Below, one piece after another: positions 45,906 through 55,343 of a stretch of DNA of 64,000 nucleotides. The DNA lies in assembly GCF_030538695.1 (NCBI RefSeq), contig NZ_JAUNTN010000006.1:1-64000 (forward strand), read 5' to 3'. The notes under the pieces are model-generated. The model was given only the letters and a program-made list of their open reading frames with translations, was not told the origin of the DNA and did not search any database. Made by a program: the position numbers and the translations under genes. This DNA is from Paracoccus sp. (in: a-proteobacteria) (GTDB lineage Bacteria > Pseudomonadota > Alphaproteobacteria > Rhodobacterales > Rhodobacteraceae). Within the stretch, counting starts at the first letter, position 1; each line of letters begins with the position of its first letter.

Positions 45906-47216
45906 ATGGCTGATTTGTTCGACAATACCGCTGAACCTTCCCGTCCCGCGCGGGCCGCGCCGCTGGCGGATCGCATCCGCCCGCGGGCGTTGTCGCAGGT
46001 GATCGGGCAGGCTCATGTGCTTGGCCCCGATGGTCCGCTTGGGGCGATGCTGTCGGCGGGGTCGCTGTCCTCACTGATCCTCTGGGGGCCGCCGGGGGTG
46101 GGCAAGACCACCATCGCGCGCTTGCTGGCGGCGGAAACTGATCTGAGCTTCGTGCAGATCAGCGCGATTTTCTCGGGCGTACCGGAACTGCGCAAGGTGT
46201 TCGAGGCCGCGAAGCTGCGTCGTGCGCAGGGCGGCGGCACGCTGCTGTTCGTCGATGAAATCCACCGTTTTAACAAGGCGCAGCAGGACAGTTTCCTGCC
46301 GCATATGGAGGATGGCACCATTTTGCTGGTGGGGGCGACCACCGAAAATCCATCCTTTGAACTGAACGCTGCGGTGCTGTCGCGGGCGCAGGTGATCGTG
46401 CTGGAACGCCTCAGCCTGACCGATCTGGAACTGCTGGCGCAACGGGCCGAGCAGGAGTTGGGCCGCGCCCTGCCGCTGGATGGCCCGGCGCGCGAGGCGT
46501 TGTTGGAGATGGCCGATGGTGACGGCCGTGCGGTGCTGAACCTGATCGAGCAGGTGATGGCCTGGAAGGTTTCGGGCAAGCTGACCACCGATCAACTGTC
46601 ACAACGGCTGATGCGACGGGCGGCGAAATATGACAAATCCGGCGAGGAACATTACAATCTTATCAGTGCCTTGCATAAATCGGTGCGCGGCAGTGACCCG
46701 GATGCGGCGCTGTATTGGCTCGGCCGGATGCTGGAGGGGGGCGAAGATCCGCGCTATCTGGCCCGCCGCATCACCCGCATGGCGGTCGAGGATATTGGCC
46801 TTGCCGACCCGGCGGCGCAGCGGCATTGCCTTGACGCCTGGGCGCTTTACGAACGGCTTGGCAGCCCCGAGGGCGAACTCGCGCTGGCGCAGGCGGTGAT
46901 CTATCTGGCGCTGGCTCCGAAATCGAATGCGGGTTACAGCGCCTATAAAGCTGCGCGAGCCGAGGCCAAGCGCAGCGGCAGTCTGATGCCGCCTGCCCAT
47001 ATCCTGAATGCGCCAACGAAAATGATGAAAGAACAAGGATATGGCGTAGGCTATGAATATGACCACGATGCCGAGGATGGCTTCAGCGGCCAGAACTATT
47101 TTCCCGAAGGTATGAAGCGCCCGGTGTTTTACCTGCCGGTCGAGCGTGGCTTTGAGCGCGAACTGAAAAAGCGCGTCGAATGGTTCGTCAGCCTGCGGGC
47201 AAAGCGTGGGCATTGA
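45906..47216 (+). CDS. rarA: Replication-associated recombination protein RarA (MgsA)
   Basis: 436 residues. AAA+ ATPase with Walker A GPPGVGKTTIARLLA and Walker B LLFVDEIHRFN, then the clamp-loader-like C-terminal tetramerisation domain (HYNLISALHKSVRGSDPDAALYWL). It acts at stalled replication forks. Located 41 bases after luxI; co-transcription is possible but functional linkage is not implied. Confidence 0.95.
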   Translation: MADLFDNTAEPSRPARAAPLADRIRPRALSQVIGQAHVLGPDGPLGAMLSAGSLSSLILWGPPGVGKTTIARLLAAETDLSFVQISAIFSGVPELRKVFEAAKLRRAQGGGTLLFVDEIHRFNKAQQDSFLPHMEDGTILLVGATTENPSFELNAAVLSRAQVIVLERLSLTDLELLAQRAEQELGRALPLDGPAREALLEMADGDGRAVLNLIEQVMAWKVSGKLTTDQLSQRLMRRAAKYDKSGEEHYNLISALHKSVRGSDPDAALYWLGRMLEGGEDPRYLARRITRMAVEDIGLADPAAQRHCLDAWALYERLGSPEGELALAQAVIYLALAPKSNAGYSAYKAARAEAKRSGSLMPPAHILNAPTKMMKEQGYGVGYEYDHDAEDGFSGQNYFPEGMKRPVFYLPVERGFERELKKRVEWFVSLRAKRGH

Positions 47217-47247
47217 CTTGCGTCCCGCGCCGGGGCAGGGGTCGCGG

Positions 47248-47604
47248 ATGGAATACCAGTTTCTTCAGGTGGCGTTTGGCGGAGCAATGGGCGCGTCAAT
47301 GCGCTATGGCGTCGGGCTGCTGCTGAGGGGCGGGCCGCTGGCGACGCTGACGGTGAATGTCGCGGGCTGCTTTGTCATGGGCCTGCTGGTGGTGGCGCTG
47401 GGGCCGCGCGGGCCATATACGCCCTTGCTGCTGACCGGGCTGCTGGGCGGGTTTACCACGTTTTCGGCCTTTTCGCTGGATGCGCTGACCCTGTGGGAAG
47501 CTGGCCAGACGGGGACGGCGGCGATATATGTCATGGTTTCGGTTATGGCCTCGCTGGCGGCGGTGTTCGCCGGGGCGGCCCTTGCAAGATGGATAGGTGC
47601 ATGA
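47248..47604 (+). CDS. crcB: Fluoride-specific ion channel CrcB/Fluc
   Basis: 118 residues from the ATG at 47248; a longer frame overlapping rarA lacks conserved sequence. Four membrane helices with FGGAMGASMRYGV, NVAGCFVMGLL and GGFTTFSAFSLD, the signature of the dual-topology fluoride exporter. Overlaps the next start by 4 bases. No fluoride riboswitch is visible. Confidence 0.93.
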   Translation: MEYQFLQVAFGGAMGASMRYGVGLLLRGGPLATLTVNVAGCFVMGLLVVALGPRGPYTPLLLTGLLGGFTTFSAFSLDALTLWEAGQTGTAAIYVMVSVMASLAAVFAGAALARWIGA

Positions 47605-48641
47605 GCGGCGTGCAGATGATCCGCATTGGCGCGGATGAGGGCGATCAGCGGTTGGACCGTTGGCTGCGCAAACGGTTCCCGCAACTGACGCAGGGCGCGG
47701 TGGAAAAGCTGTGCCGCACCGGGCAGTTGCGCGTCGATGGCGGGCGGGTCAAGGCCAGCACCCGGATCGAGGCCGGGCAAGACGTCCGCGTGCCGCCCTT
47801 GCCGCAGGCCGAGGCCCCTAAACCGGCGGCCCCCTCACGCGGGGGGATTTCCGCAGCGGATGAGGCAATGATGCAGGCGGCCGTTTTGTGGAAGGATCAG
47901 CATATCATTGCGCTGAACAAGCCGCCGGGGCTGCCCTCGCAAGGCGGCTCGGGGCAGGGCGAGCGCCATGTGGACGGCCTCAGCGCGGCGCTGATGTTCG
48001 GCTATAAGGAAAAGCCCAAGCTGGTGCATCGGCTGGACAAGGATACCTCGGGGCTGTTGTTGCTGGCGCGGACCGACCGCGTGGCACGGCGCTTGTCCGA
48101 GGCTTTTCGCAACCGCACCACGCGCAAGATCTACTGGGCCGCCGTCGCTGGTGTGCCGCAACCGCGCATGGGGACGATCCGTTATGGGCTGATCAAGGCA
48201 CCGGGCGCGCATGGTGAAAAGATGCTGTGCATCCACCCCAACCGCGTGGCGGAAACTGAAGGGGCCAAGCGGACGACGACCGATTATGCCGTGCTGGAGA
48301 ACCTTGCCACGCGGGCAAGCTGGTGTGCGCTGGTGCCAGTGACGGGACGCACACATCAGCTTCGGGCGCATATGGCGGAAATGGGCCATCCCATTGTCGG
48401 GGACGGGAAATATGGCGGTTCGGGGCAGGAAAATCTTGGCGATGGCTGGGGGGCGCAACTGGGCGGAGAGATCAGCCGCAAGCTGCATCTGCACGCCCGC
48501 AGCCTGTCGTTCGACCATCCGATTACGGGCGAGCGCATCAGCCTGACCGCGCCCTTGCCGGAGCATATGGCGCGGACATGGGCCACGCTGGGCTGGTCCG
48601 AGCGCGACGTGCCTGCCGATCCGTTCGAGGATGAGGCATGA
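47601..48641 (+). CDS. RluA-family 23S rRNA pseudouridine synthase (RluC-like)
   Basis: 346 residues. An N-terminal S4-like domain (QRLDRWLRKRFPQLTQGAVEKLCRTG) and the catalytic domain with HRLDKDTSGLLLLART (Asp nucleophile). RluC and RluD type enzymes modify 23S rRNA; the exact target is uncertain. ATGA overlap with crcB and with the next HAD gene. Confidence 0.92.
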   Translation: MSGVQMIRIGADEGDQRLDRWLRKRFPQLTQGAVEKLCRTGQLRVDGGRVKASTRIEAGQDVRVPPLPQAEAPKPAAPSRGGISAADEAMMQAAVLWKDQHIIALNKPPGLPSQGGSGQGERHVDGLSAALMFGYKEKPKLVHRLDKDTSGLLLLARTDRVARRLSEAFRNRTTRKIYWAAVAGVPQPRMGTIRYGLIKAPGAHGEKMLCIHPNRVAETEGAKRTTTDYAVLENLATRASWCALVPVTGRTHQLRAHMAEMGHPIVGDGKYGGSGQENLGDGWGAQLGGEISRKLHLHARSLSFDHPITGERISLTAPLPEHMARTWATLGWSERDVPADPFEDEA

Positions 48642-49297
48642 AGCTGTTTATCTTTGATGTAGATGGCACGCTGGTTGACAGTCAGGCGATGATCGTCAAC
48701 GCGATGACCGATGGTTATGCCGCTGCGGGCCTTGCTGCACCTGCGCGTAGCGATGTGCTGTCCATCGTCGGGCGATCCTTGCCCGAGGCGGTGGCGGATC
48801 TGCTGCCCGAGGCTGACCCTGCGACCCGCGCCAGGGTGGTCGAGGGCTATAAGGCCGGGTTCTTTGCCCGCCGCGCACAGGGCGAGGACATGCCACTTTA
48901 CCCCGGTGCGCAGGATTGCCTGACCGCGCTGGATCAGGGCGACTGGCTGCTGGGTATGGCAACCGGAAAGTCGCGGCGGGGTATCAAGATGATGCTGGAT
49001 ACCTATGGCTGGCGCGGCCGTTTCGTGACCACGCAGGCGGGGGATGAGAACCCTTCGAAACCCGCGCCCGAGATGCTGTTTCAGGCGCTGCGGGCGACCG
49101 GCGTTGACGCGCGGGACGCGGTGATGATCGGGGATACGGTGTTCGATATTCAGATGGGAGTGGCTGCCGGTCTGGCGGTCTTCGGCGTGGCATGGGGTTA
49201 TCACCCTGCTGACGCGCTGATGGATGCAGGGGCGCGGCTGGTTGCGCCGGATTTCCCGACGTTGACGCGTGAATTGCAAGGGTGGGCGCATGGCTGA
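48638..49297 (+). CDS. HAD family hydrolase (phosphoglycolate-phosphatase-like)
   Basis: 219 residues with the HAD motifs FDVDGTLVDSQ (Asp nucleophile), MATGKSRRG and GDTVFDIQMG. The mobile cap is of the helical type seen in phosphoglycolate and beta-phosphoglucomutase phosphatases. Substrate unresolved. Translationally coupled to its neighbours. Confidence 0.88.
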   Translation: MKLFIFDVDGTLVDSQAMIVNAMTDGYAAAGLAAPARSDVLSIVGRSLPEAVADLLPEADPATRARVVEGYKAGFFARRAQGEDMPLYPGAQDCLTALDQGDWLLGMATGKSRRGIKMMLDTYGWRGRFVTTQAGDENPSKPAPEMLFQALRATGVDARDAVMIGDTVFDIQMGVAAGLAVFGVAWGYHPADALMDAGARLVAPDFPTLTRELQGWAHG

Positions 49298-50015
49298 GTG
49301 GAAAGCGCGGCGGTTCTGGAAAAGTGCCGGGGTGCGGCAGGTCGCGGATGGGTGGGAGGTTACGCTGGACGACCGCCCCCTGCGCACACCGGGCAAGCTG
49401 GCGCTGGTTTTGCCTACGGAACGGCTGGCGAAGGCCGTGGCGGACGAATGGGATGCGCAGGCCGATATGATCGACCCGAACACCATGCCGCTGACCCGTG
49501 CGGCCAATTCGGCGGTGGAAAAAGTCGCACCGCAATTCGATGCCGTGGCCGATATGCTGGCGGAATATGGCGGCACCGACCTGCTGTGCTATCGCACTGA
49601 CGCGCCTGCCGCGCTGGCCGAGCGGCAGGAGACTGAATGGCAACCGCTGCTGGATTGGGCCGCGGACCGCTACGGTGCGCGGCTGGCGGTAACGCAAGGG
49701 CTGATGCCGGTGGCGCAGGATAGCGCGGCGCTGTCGCGGCTGCGGGCGGCGCTGGCTGGACTGGACACGTTCGGGCTGACGGCGCTGCATGATCTGGTGG
49801 CGCTGCCCGGATCATTGGTGCTGGGGCTGGCGGTGATCGAGGGCCGTCTGGATGCGGATGCCGCCTTTGCCCTGTCACGGCTGGATGAGGACCATCAGGC
49901 TGAGCAATGGGGGCGCGACGATGAGGCCGAAGCCGCCGCCAGTGCCAAGGCCGGGGCAATGCAGGTTGCGGAAAGGGTATGGCTTCTGTCCCGCCCGCAC
50001 AGCTTTGTTTCTTGA
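49290..50015 (+). CDS. ATP12 family F1-ATPase assembly chaperone
   Basis: 241 residues from the ATG at 49290 (MAEWKARRFWKSAGV); an in-frame start 21 bases upstream is less likely. Family blocks are VTLDDRPLRTPGK, EWDAQADMIDPNTMPLTRAANSA and AADRYGARLAVTQGL. In mitochondria ATP12 guards the alpha subunit during F1 assembly; bacterial members are presumed similar. Confidence 0.9.
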   Translation: MAEWKARRFWKSAGVRQVADGWEVTLDDRPLRTPGKLALVLPTERLAKAVADEWDAQADMIDPNTMPLTRAANSAVEKVAPQFDAVADMLAEYGGTDLLCYRTDAPAALAERQETEWQPLLDWAADRYGARLAVTQGLMPVAQDSAALSRLRAALAGLDTFGLTALHDLVALPGSLVLGLAVIEGRLDADAAFALSRLDEDHQAEQWGRDDEAEAAASAKAGAMQVAERVWLLSRPHSFVS

Positions 50016-50078
50016 CCCCTGCTGTATGATCGGCAGAATGTCGCGCAAAGGGCCGTCGGGCTTTCGGAAGGGTTGACG

Positions 50079-51098
50079 ATGACAAGAACCGCATTGTTTG
50101 CGACGCTGGCGGCCTGTGCTTTGGGCGGTGCGGCCCTGGCCGAAAGCGGCGAGACGCTGACGCAGGCGCGCGAACGTGATGTGCTGAATTGTGGTGTTAA
50201 TCAAGGGCTTGTCGGGTTCGCGGCGCCGGATGCAAATGGCAACTGGTCGGGCTTTGATGTGAACTTTTGCATGGCGGTTGCGGCGGCAGTGCTGGGCGAT
50301 CCGGCCAAGGTCAACTATATCCCCACCAGCGGTGAGGGCCGGTTTGAGGCGCTGACCTCGGGGCAGGTCGATCTGTTGGCGCGGAACTCGACCTGGACTT
50401 TCTCGCGCGATGCCGAGCTGGATTTCGGTGCGGTCAGCTATTACGATGGCCAAGGGTTCATGCTGCGGAAAACGCAGGGGATTTCATCTGCCAAAGAGCT
50501 GGATGGAACCTCGATCTGTGTGCAGTCAGGCACCACGACTGCGATTAATCTTGCTGACTATTTTCGCGCCAATAACATGAAATATACGGCCGTTCCGGTC
50601 AACAGCAGCGCCGAGGGCGAGCAGAAATATGTGGCGGGGGCCTGCGACGCCTATACTGCGGATATTTCTGGCCTTGCGGCGACGCGGGCGGCTTTTGCTG
50701 ACCCGGAAAATCATATCATCCTGCCGGAAGTGATTTCGAAAGAGCCGCTGGCTGCGGTGGCACGGCAGGGCGATGACAATTGGTCGGATATTCTGCGCTG
50801 GACCATGTATGCGCTGATCGCTGCCGAAGAATATGGCGTGACATCGGCCAATATCGAGGAATTGTCGCGGTCGTCCCAAAGCGCCGAGGTGCAGCGTCTG
50901 CTGGGAATGGGCGAGAATGACCTTGGCGCATTGCTTGGTCTGGACCGGACATGGGCCAAGCGGGCGATCTCGGCCAGCGGCAATTATGGCGAGATTTTCG
51001 CCGCGACGATTGGCGAGCAGACGCCGATCGGTTTGCCACGCGGACTGAACGCGCAATGGACGCAGGGCGGGCTGATGTATGCACCGCCGTTTCACTGA
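50079..51098 (+). CDS. Amino-acid ABC transporter substrate-binding protein (AapJ/BztA-like), orphan
   Basis: 339 residues from the ATG at 50079. Signal peptide about 1-22 (AALA-ESGE), then LNCGVNQGLVGFAAPDANGNW, FCMAVAAAVLGD and QSGTTTAINLADYF. This matches the general L-amino-acid binding proteins of rhizobia and Rhodobacter. No permease or ATPase gene follows, so it must share a transporter encoded elsewhere or act alone. Confidence 0.9.
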   Translation: MTRTALFATLAACALGGAALAESGETLTQARERDVLNCGVNQGLVGFAAPDANGNWSGFDVNFCMAVAAAVLGDPAKVNYIPTSGEGRFEALTSGQVDLLARNSTWTFSRDAELDFGAVSYYDGQGFMLRKTQGISSAKELDGTSICVQSGTTTAINLADYFRANNMKYTAVPVNSSAEGEQKYVAGACDAYTADISGLAATRAAFADPENHIILPEVISKEPLAAVARQGDDNWSDILRWTMYALIAAEEYGVTSANIEELSRSSQSAEVQRLLGMGENDLGALLGLDRTWAKRAISASGNYGEIFAATIGEQTPIGLPRGLNAQWTQGGLMYAPPFH

Positions 51099-51107
51099 CG
51101 GCAAAAA

Positions 51108-51128
51108 GGGAGGGCTGTCTGCCCTCCC
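51108..51128 (+). terminator. Hairpin terminator after the binding protein
   Basis: GGGAGGGC (51108-51115) pairs with GCCCTCCC (51121-51128), five-base loop, TCTGG after it. It stands 9 bases past the stop and may serve both convergent genes. Confidence 0.65.
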
Positions 51129-51184
51129 TCTGGCCTGACGGCCATTCACCCACCCGAGGATATTTTCTGACAAAAGATGCCGGA

Positions 51185-52384
51185 TCAGACCTCGAAGCCA
51201 AAGTTTTCCGTCACATAGTCGATGTCTTTATCCCCGCGGCCGGACAGGTTCACCAGAATCGTCTTGCCGGGGTTCTTTGGGGCTTCGCGCAGGGCGAAGG
51301 CGACGGCATGGGCGCTTTCCAGTGCCGGGATGATGCCTTCACGCCGGGACAGGCGGAAGAAGGCGTCCAGCGCCTCGTGGTCGCTGGCCGAGGTGTAATT
51401 GGCCCGGCCCGAGCGGTGCAGATAGGCGTGTTCCGGGCCGATGCCGGGGTAGTGCAGCCCGGATGCGACGGTATGGACCGGGGCCGGATTGCCCTGATCG
51501 TCATGCAGAACCATGGTGCGGAAGCCGTGGATGTCACCATCTTCGCCATAGGTAATCGTGGCAGCGTGATCGCCAAGTGCTGAGGAGCTGCCGCCCGGCT
51601 CGACCCCGTAAAGCGCCACATCGGCGTCGTCGATGAAACCGGCGAAAATCCCCATCGCATTTGAACCGCCGCCGACGCAGGCCGCGACCATATCGGGCAG
51701 GTTCCCTGTCATTTCAAGGAATTGTTCGCGTGCTTCGATACCGACAACATGCTGAAAATCACGGACAATGCGCGGGAAAGGATGCGGTCCAACGACCGAG
51801 CCGATAGCGAACAGGGCGGTGTCGGCCTGTGACAGATAGCTTTCGAAGCAACTGTCCACGGCCTCTTTCAGCGAGCGGCCACCGAAGCCGACCGGCACCA
51901 CCGTCGCGCCGAGCAGCTTCATCCGGGTGACGTTGGGGGCCTCTTTGGCGATGTCCACCTCGCCCATGTGGATTTCACATTCCAGCCCGAAATAGGCGGC
52001 AGCGGTGGCCAGCGCCACACCATGCTGGCCCGCGCCGGTTTCGGCCATCAGCTTGGTCTTGCCCATGAACCGGGCCAGCAGCCCCTCGCCCATGCAGTGA
52101 TTCAGCTTATGGGCACCGGTATGGTTCAGATCCTCGCGCTTGGCATAGATCTGCGCGCCCCCAAGCGCGGCGGACAGATTTTTCAGGTAGCTGATCGGGG
52201 TCGGACGGCCTTGGAAATGCTTGCGGATATGGCGCAGTTCCGCAATGAAATCAGCGGAATGTGCGATCCGGTCATAGGCGGCGGCGATGTCCTTGAAATG
52301 CGGTTCCAGTTGCGGCGGCAATTGCGCACCACCGTATTCCCCGAAAAACCCGTCGCGGGTCGGGTGCGATTTCAGATAGCTCAT
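51185..52384 (-). CDS. trpB: TrpB-like tryptophan synthase beta subunit, divergent and without trpA
   Basis: 399 residues from the ATG at 52384; the ATG one codon earlier is too close to the GAGG ribosome site. PLP lysine in HTGAHKLNH, catalytic Glu in AETGAGQHG and phosphate-binding GGGSNAMG are intact. The core differs from the usual Rhodobacter TrpB ([17 protein letters not shown] and [16 protein letters not shown]), and no trpA or trpF is adjacent. It could be the main TrpB moved away from its partner, or a stand-alone paralogue condensing indole with serine. Confidence 0.88.
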   Translation of the reverse strand: MSYLKSHPTRDGFFGEYGGAQLPPQLEPHFKDIAAAYDRIAHSADFIAELRHIRKHFQGRPTPISYLKNLSAALGGAQIYAKREDLNHTGAHKLNHCMGEGLLARFMGKTKLMAETGAGQHGVALATAAAYFGLECEIHMGEVDIAKEAPNVTRMKLLGATVVPVGFGGRSLKEAVDSCFESYLSQADTALFAIGSVVGPHPFPRIVRDFQHVVGIEAREQFLEMTGNLPDMVAACVGGGSNAMGIFAGFIDDADVALYGVEPGGSSSALGDHAATITYGEDGDIHGFRTMVLHDDQGNPAPVHTVASGLHYPGIGPEHAYLHRSGRANYTSASDHEALDAFFRLSRREGIIPALESAHAVAFALREAPKNPGKTILVNLSGRGDKDIDYVTENFGFEV

Positions 52385-52393
52385 CATGTCCTC

Positions 52394-52912
52394 TTAGCGG
52401 CGACCGTCGAAGCGGGTAAAGTCCAGCACGCTGCCGGTGCCGGGCTCAATCTGTGACCAGTTGTCGATCTGGAAATCCACGACCAGCGTTGCTGCCGTGG
52501 GATAGCGGCGGAAATCCGGGTCCAGTGGCGGGTGCGCGGGCAGGCTGGCGGCAAACTCGGCAATGCCGGGATTGTGGCCGACCATCATCACGGTTTGCGC
52601 CTCTGCGCTGCGCAGCACGTTCCGCATGGCCTCGGGGGTTGCGTGGTAGAGCGAAGGTTCAAAGCGCAGCAGGGGACGGGTTTCAAAGGCAGCCTGCGCG
52701 GCCAGTTCCCATGTCTGCCGGGTGCGTGTGGCGGTCGAGCAAAGAACCTCCTCCGGGTCATAACCCCGGCTGGCCAGCCAGTCACCCAACTCCCGCGCGG
52801 CGCGGCGGCCACGGGCGTTCAGCGGTCGGGCCTCATCCGGTTGGGCAGGGTCATCCCATGCGGATTTGGCGTGGCGGGTCAGGATCAGGCGGCGATAGCC
52901 GAGCGGAGTCAT
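52394..52912 (-). CDS. SixA-like histidine phosphatase
   Basis: 172 residues from the ATG at 52912, preceded by AGAGGT; a GTG 27 bases upstream lacks such a site. The catalytic RH motif reads LILTRHAKSAWDDP, followed by PLNARGRRAARELGDWL and the second His in MMVGHNPGIAEFA. SixA removes phosphate from phospho-histidine proteins such as PTS or phosphorelay components, which is attractive given the PTS operon in this window, but the target is unproven. Confidence 0.87.
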   Translation of the reverse strand: MTPLGYRRLILTRHAKSAWDDPAQPDEARPLNARGRRAARELGDWLASRGYDPEEVLCSTATRTRQTWELAAQAAFETRPLLRFEPSLYHATPEAMRNVLRSAEAQTVMMVGHNPGIAEFAASLPAHPPLDPDFRRYPTAATLVVDFQIDNWSQIEPGTGSVLDFTRFDGRR

Positions 52913-52986
52913 GGCGACCTCTGGTTGCAGCGGAATCACCGCAAGCGTGGCACGAAGCGGCGCAGTCGTCCAGTATGTCTTTGGGG

Positions 52987-53901
52987 TTAAAGCGATTCAC
53001 CACCCTGACGCAGCCCGTGCGGCTTGACCTTTGGCTCGGTCGAGCGGATCAGGCTGCCCGCGCCATGCTCGGTGAACAGTTCCAGCAGGACGGCGTGTTT
53101 CACCCGACCATCCAGAATCACCACCGCCCGCACACCGTCATCCAGCGCCGCCAGCGCGGTTTCGGTTTTCGGGATCATGCCACCTGCAATGGTGCCGTCG
53201 GCAATCATCGCCCGGACCTGATCGGGGTGCATTTGCGTCACGACCTGACCCGAGCCGTCCTTGACCCCTGAGACATCGGTCAGCAGCAACAGCCGGTCGG
53301 CCCGCAGCGCCCCGGCAATCGCCCCGGCAGCGGTGTCGCCATTGACATTGAAGGTCTCGTTATCGGCCATGCCGGTTGCGACCGGGGCAATCACCGGGAT
53401 CAGACCGGCGTTATACAGGTCACGGATGATCTGAATGTTCATCTCGATTGGGCGACCGACAAAGCCAAGCTCTGGGTCGTCCGCTTCGCAGACCATCATG
53501 TCGTCGTCTTTGCCGGAAATCCCAACCGCGCGGCCGCCAGCGTCGTTAATCGCCTGAACGATGCGCTTGTTGACAAGGCCGGACAGGACCATTTCGACCA
53601 CTTCGACCGTTGGTTTGGTCGTAACGCGCTTGCCGCGCACGAAATGGCTTTCGATGCCCAGTTTCGACAGCATTTCGTTAATCATCGGCCCGCCGCCATG
53701 CACAACAATCGGGTGAATCCCGACCTGTTTCATCAGCACGATGTCGCGGGCGAAATCGGCCATGTCGTCGTCGTCGCCCATGGCATTGCCGCCGAACTTG
53801 ACCACCACGACAGCGCCCGCATAACGCTGCATATAGGGCAGTGCTTCGGACAGGGTGCGGGCGGTTGGGGTCCAGTCGAGATCCATGTTCTGCTTTCTCA
53901 T
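52987..53901 (-). CDS. argB: Acetylglutamate kinase
   Basis: 304 residues. [22 protein letters not shown] and [15 protein letters not shown] are the substrate and ATP sites. Phosphorylates N-acetylglutamate in arginine synthesis. Reverse-strand gene between engB and sixA. Confidence 0.96.
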   Translation of the reverse strand: MRKQNMDLDWTPTARTLSEALPYMQRYAGAVVVVKFGGNAMGDDDDMADFARDIVLMKQVGIHPIVVHGGGPMINEMLSKLGIESHFVRGKRVTTKPTVEVVEMVLSGLVNKRIVQAINDAGGRAVGISGKDDDMMVCEADDPELGFVGRPIEMNIQIIRDLYNAGLIPVIAPVATGMADNETFNVNGDTAAGAIAGALRADRLLLLTDVSGVKDGSGQVVTQMHPDQVRAMIADGTIAGGMIPKTETALAALDDGVRAVVILDGRVKHAVLLELFTEHGAGSLIRSTEPKVKPHGLRQGGESL

Positions 53902-53946
53902 TGCGGCGTCCTTGCGAGTGGCGGTCAGTTTACCCGGCCCGTGCGA

Positions 53947-54597
53947 TCAGTCCAGACCGGCGATAATGCTGCGGAGCGTGGCGATACCCTGCCCTTTGTC
54001 GGAGGAGGTCACGACCAGTTCCGGGAAGGCGGCAGGGTGCTTTTGCAACTCGGTTTCGACCTGTGCCAGAACCGCGGTCATCGCCTGTGGGCCGATCTTA
54101 TCGGCCTTGGTCATCACCACCTGAAACGGCACCGCCGAGCGGTCCAGAAGGGCCATGATTTCATGGTCCACGGGTTTGACGCCGTGGCGGGAATCAATCA
54201 GGCAAAAGGCGCGGCGCAGGGTCGGGCGGCCTGCCAGATAGGTTTTCAGCAGCGCCTGCCATTTCGCCACGACGGCAACCGGGGCCTTGGCAAAACCATA
54301 GCCGGGCAGGTCCACCAGATAGGAGTGGTCGCCAAGGGTGAAATAGTTGATTTCCTGCGTCCGCCCCGGTGTGTTCGACGCCCGTGCCAGCCCTTTGCGA
54401 CCAGTCAAGGCATTGATAAGGCTGGATTTTCCCACGTTGCTGCGGCCTGCAAAACAGACCTCGGGGCGGTCAGCCGGGGGCAGGCCATCCATGGCGACCA
54501 CGCCTTTGAGGAAATCGACCGGGCCGGCAAACAGCAGCCGCGCGGCCTCGGCCCGATCGGCGGCGGGTTCGGGGGCAAGGGGAAAGGCGACTTTCAC
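53947..54597 (-). CDS. engB: Ribosome biogenesis GTP-binding protein YihA/YsxC/EngB
   Basis: 216 residues. GRSNVGKSSLINALTG (G1), TPGRTQEINYF (G2), VDLPGYGFA (G3), TKADKIG (G4). Essential in several bacteria for 50S assembly. ATGA overlap with the MOSC gene upstream. Confidence 0.95.
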   Translation of the reverse strand: MKVAFPLAPEPAADRAEAARLLFAGPVDFLKGVVAMDGLPPADRPEVCFAGRSNVGKSSLINALTGRKGLARASNTPGRTQEINYFTLGDHSYLVDLPGYGFAKAPVAVVAKWQALLKTYLAGRPTLRRAFCLIDSRHGVKPVDHEIMALLDRSAVPFQVVMTKADKIGPQAMTAVLAQVETELQKHPAAFPELVVTSSDKGQGIATLRSIIAGLD

Positions 54598-55343
54598 GGG
54601 CGCACCTCGTCATTCAGGGCGATTTCGGCAGAGGTGATGACCTCGGCAAAAATACCGAAATCAGTATGGCCAAACTGATCCTTCAGTGCGGCCAGCATAT
54701 CAATATCCGGGTTTCCGGTCGTCGTATCCACCCCGGTGGCAGTGCAGCGGCCAATCGGTTCAACCACCCGCAGCCGGGCCTTGCCGATGTGAAGGTCGTG
54801 CCCGATCCAGTTGCGCTCTGACTGCGGGGCAAAGCCTTCGATCCACAGGTTTGCCCGCCAGCGATGCAGACCAAGCGGTTGGCCAAGTCGAGCTTCCAGA
54901 TCGCGCAGGCTGTTCAGAGACAGAATTGAAATGACCGGATTTTTGTCGTCGGCAAAGCCTGTCATCGCCTGTTCCAGCCGCAGCGGTGCGGGCTTGTCTG
55001 CGGGCCAGAGCGGGCGCAGCCAGTCCACGATCCGCGCGCCCTCATCATGGGGGGATGCGATCAGATCCGGCAGGTCAGGGTGGCGCAAATGCAGCTTATC
55101 ACCCTGCCAGCCGCCGATGACGGCCTGCAATTTGCCCGATGCCGCACCGCGCAGAAAACAGGCTTTGGGCAGCCAGCCACCCGGCCCGGCCTTTTCGGTA
55201 TGGGTGGCCCCGGCCTCGGTCAAGACCGCCCATTTCCGGTCGCCGGGCAGGCGCTGCCCGACGGTCAGACTGACGTGATCCAGTGCTTCTCCTCCGGCGG
55301 ATTTGACCGGATAGCGAAACAGATGCGCCAGCCGTCCGGTCAT
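54594..55343 (-). CDS. MOSC domain-containing protein (YcbX/mARC-like)
   Basis: 249 residues from the ATG at 55343, which overlaps the yidC stop (ATGA). N-terminal MOSC_N barrel (LAHLFRYPVKSAGGEALD) and a C-terminal MOSC domain with RCTATGVDTTTGNPDID, the region that holds the molybdenum cofactor Cys in mARC and YcbX. Likely a molybdenum enzyme reducing N-hydroxylated compounds; substrate unknown. Confidence 0.88.
   Translation of the reverse strand: MTGRLAHLFRYPVKSAGGEALDHVSLTVGQRLPGDRKWAVLTEAGATHTEKAGPGGWLPKACFLRGAASGKLQAVIGGWQGDKLHLRHPDLPDLIASPHDEGARIVDWLRPLWPADKPAPLRLEQAMTGFADDKNPVISILSLNSLRDLEARLGQPLGLHRWRANLWIEGFAPQSERNWIGHDLHIGKARLRVVEPIGRCTATGVDTTTGNPDIDMLAALKDQFGHTDFGIFAEVITSAEIALNDEVRP

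Noticed and set aside
47248..47604. A fluoride riboswitch controlling crcB
   Set aside because: crcB starts only about 30 bases after rarA and no structured leader fits in that space.
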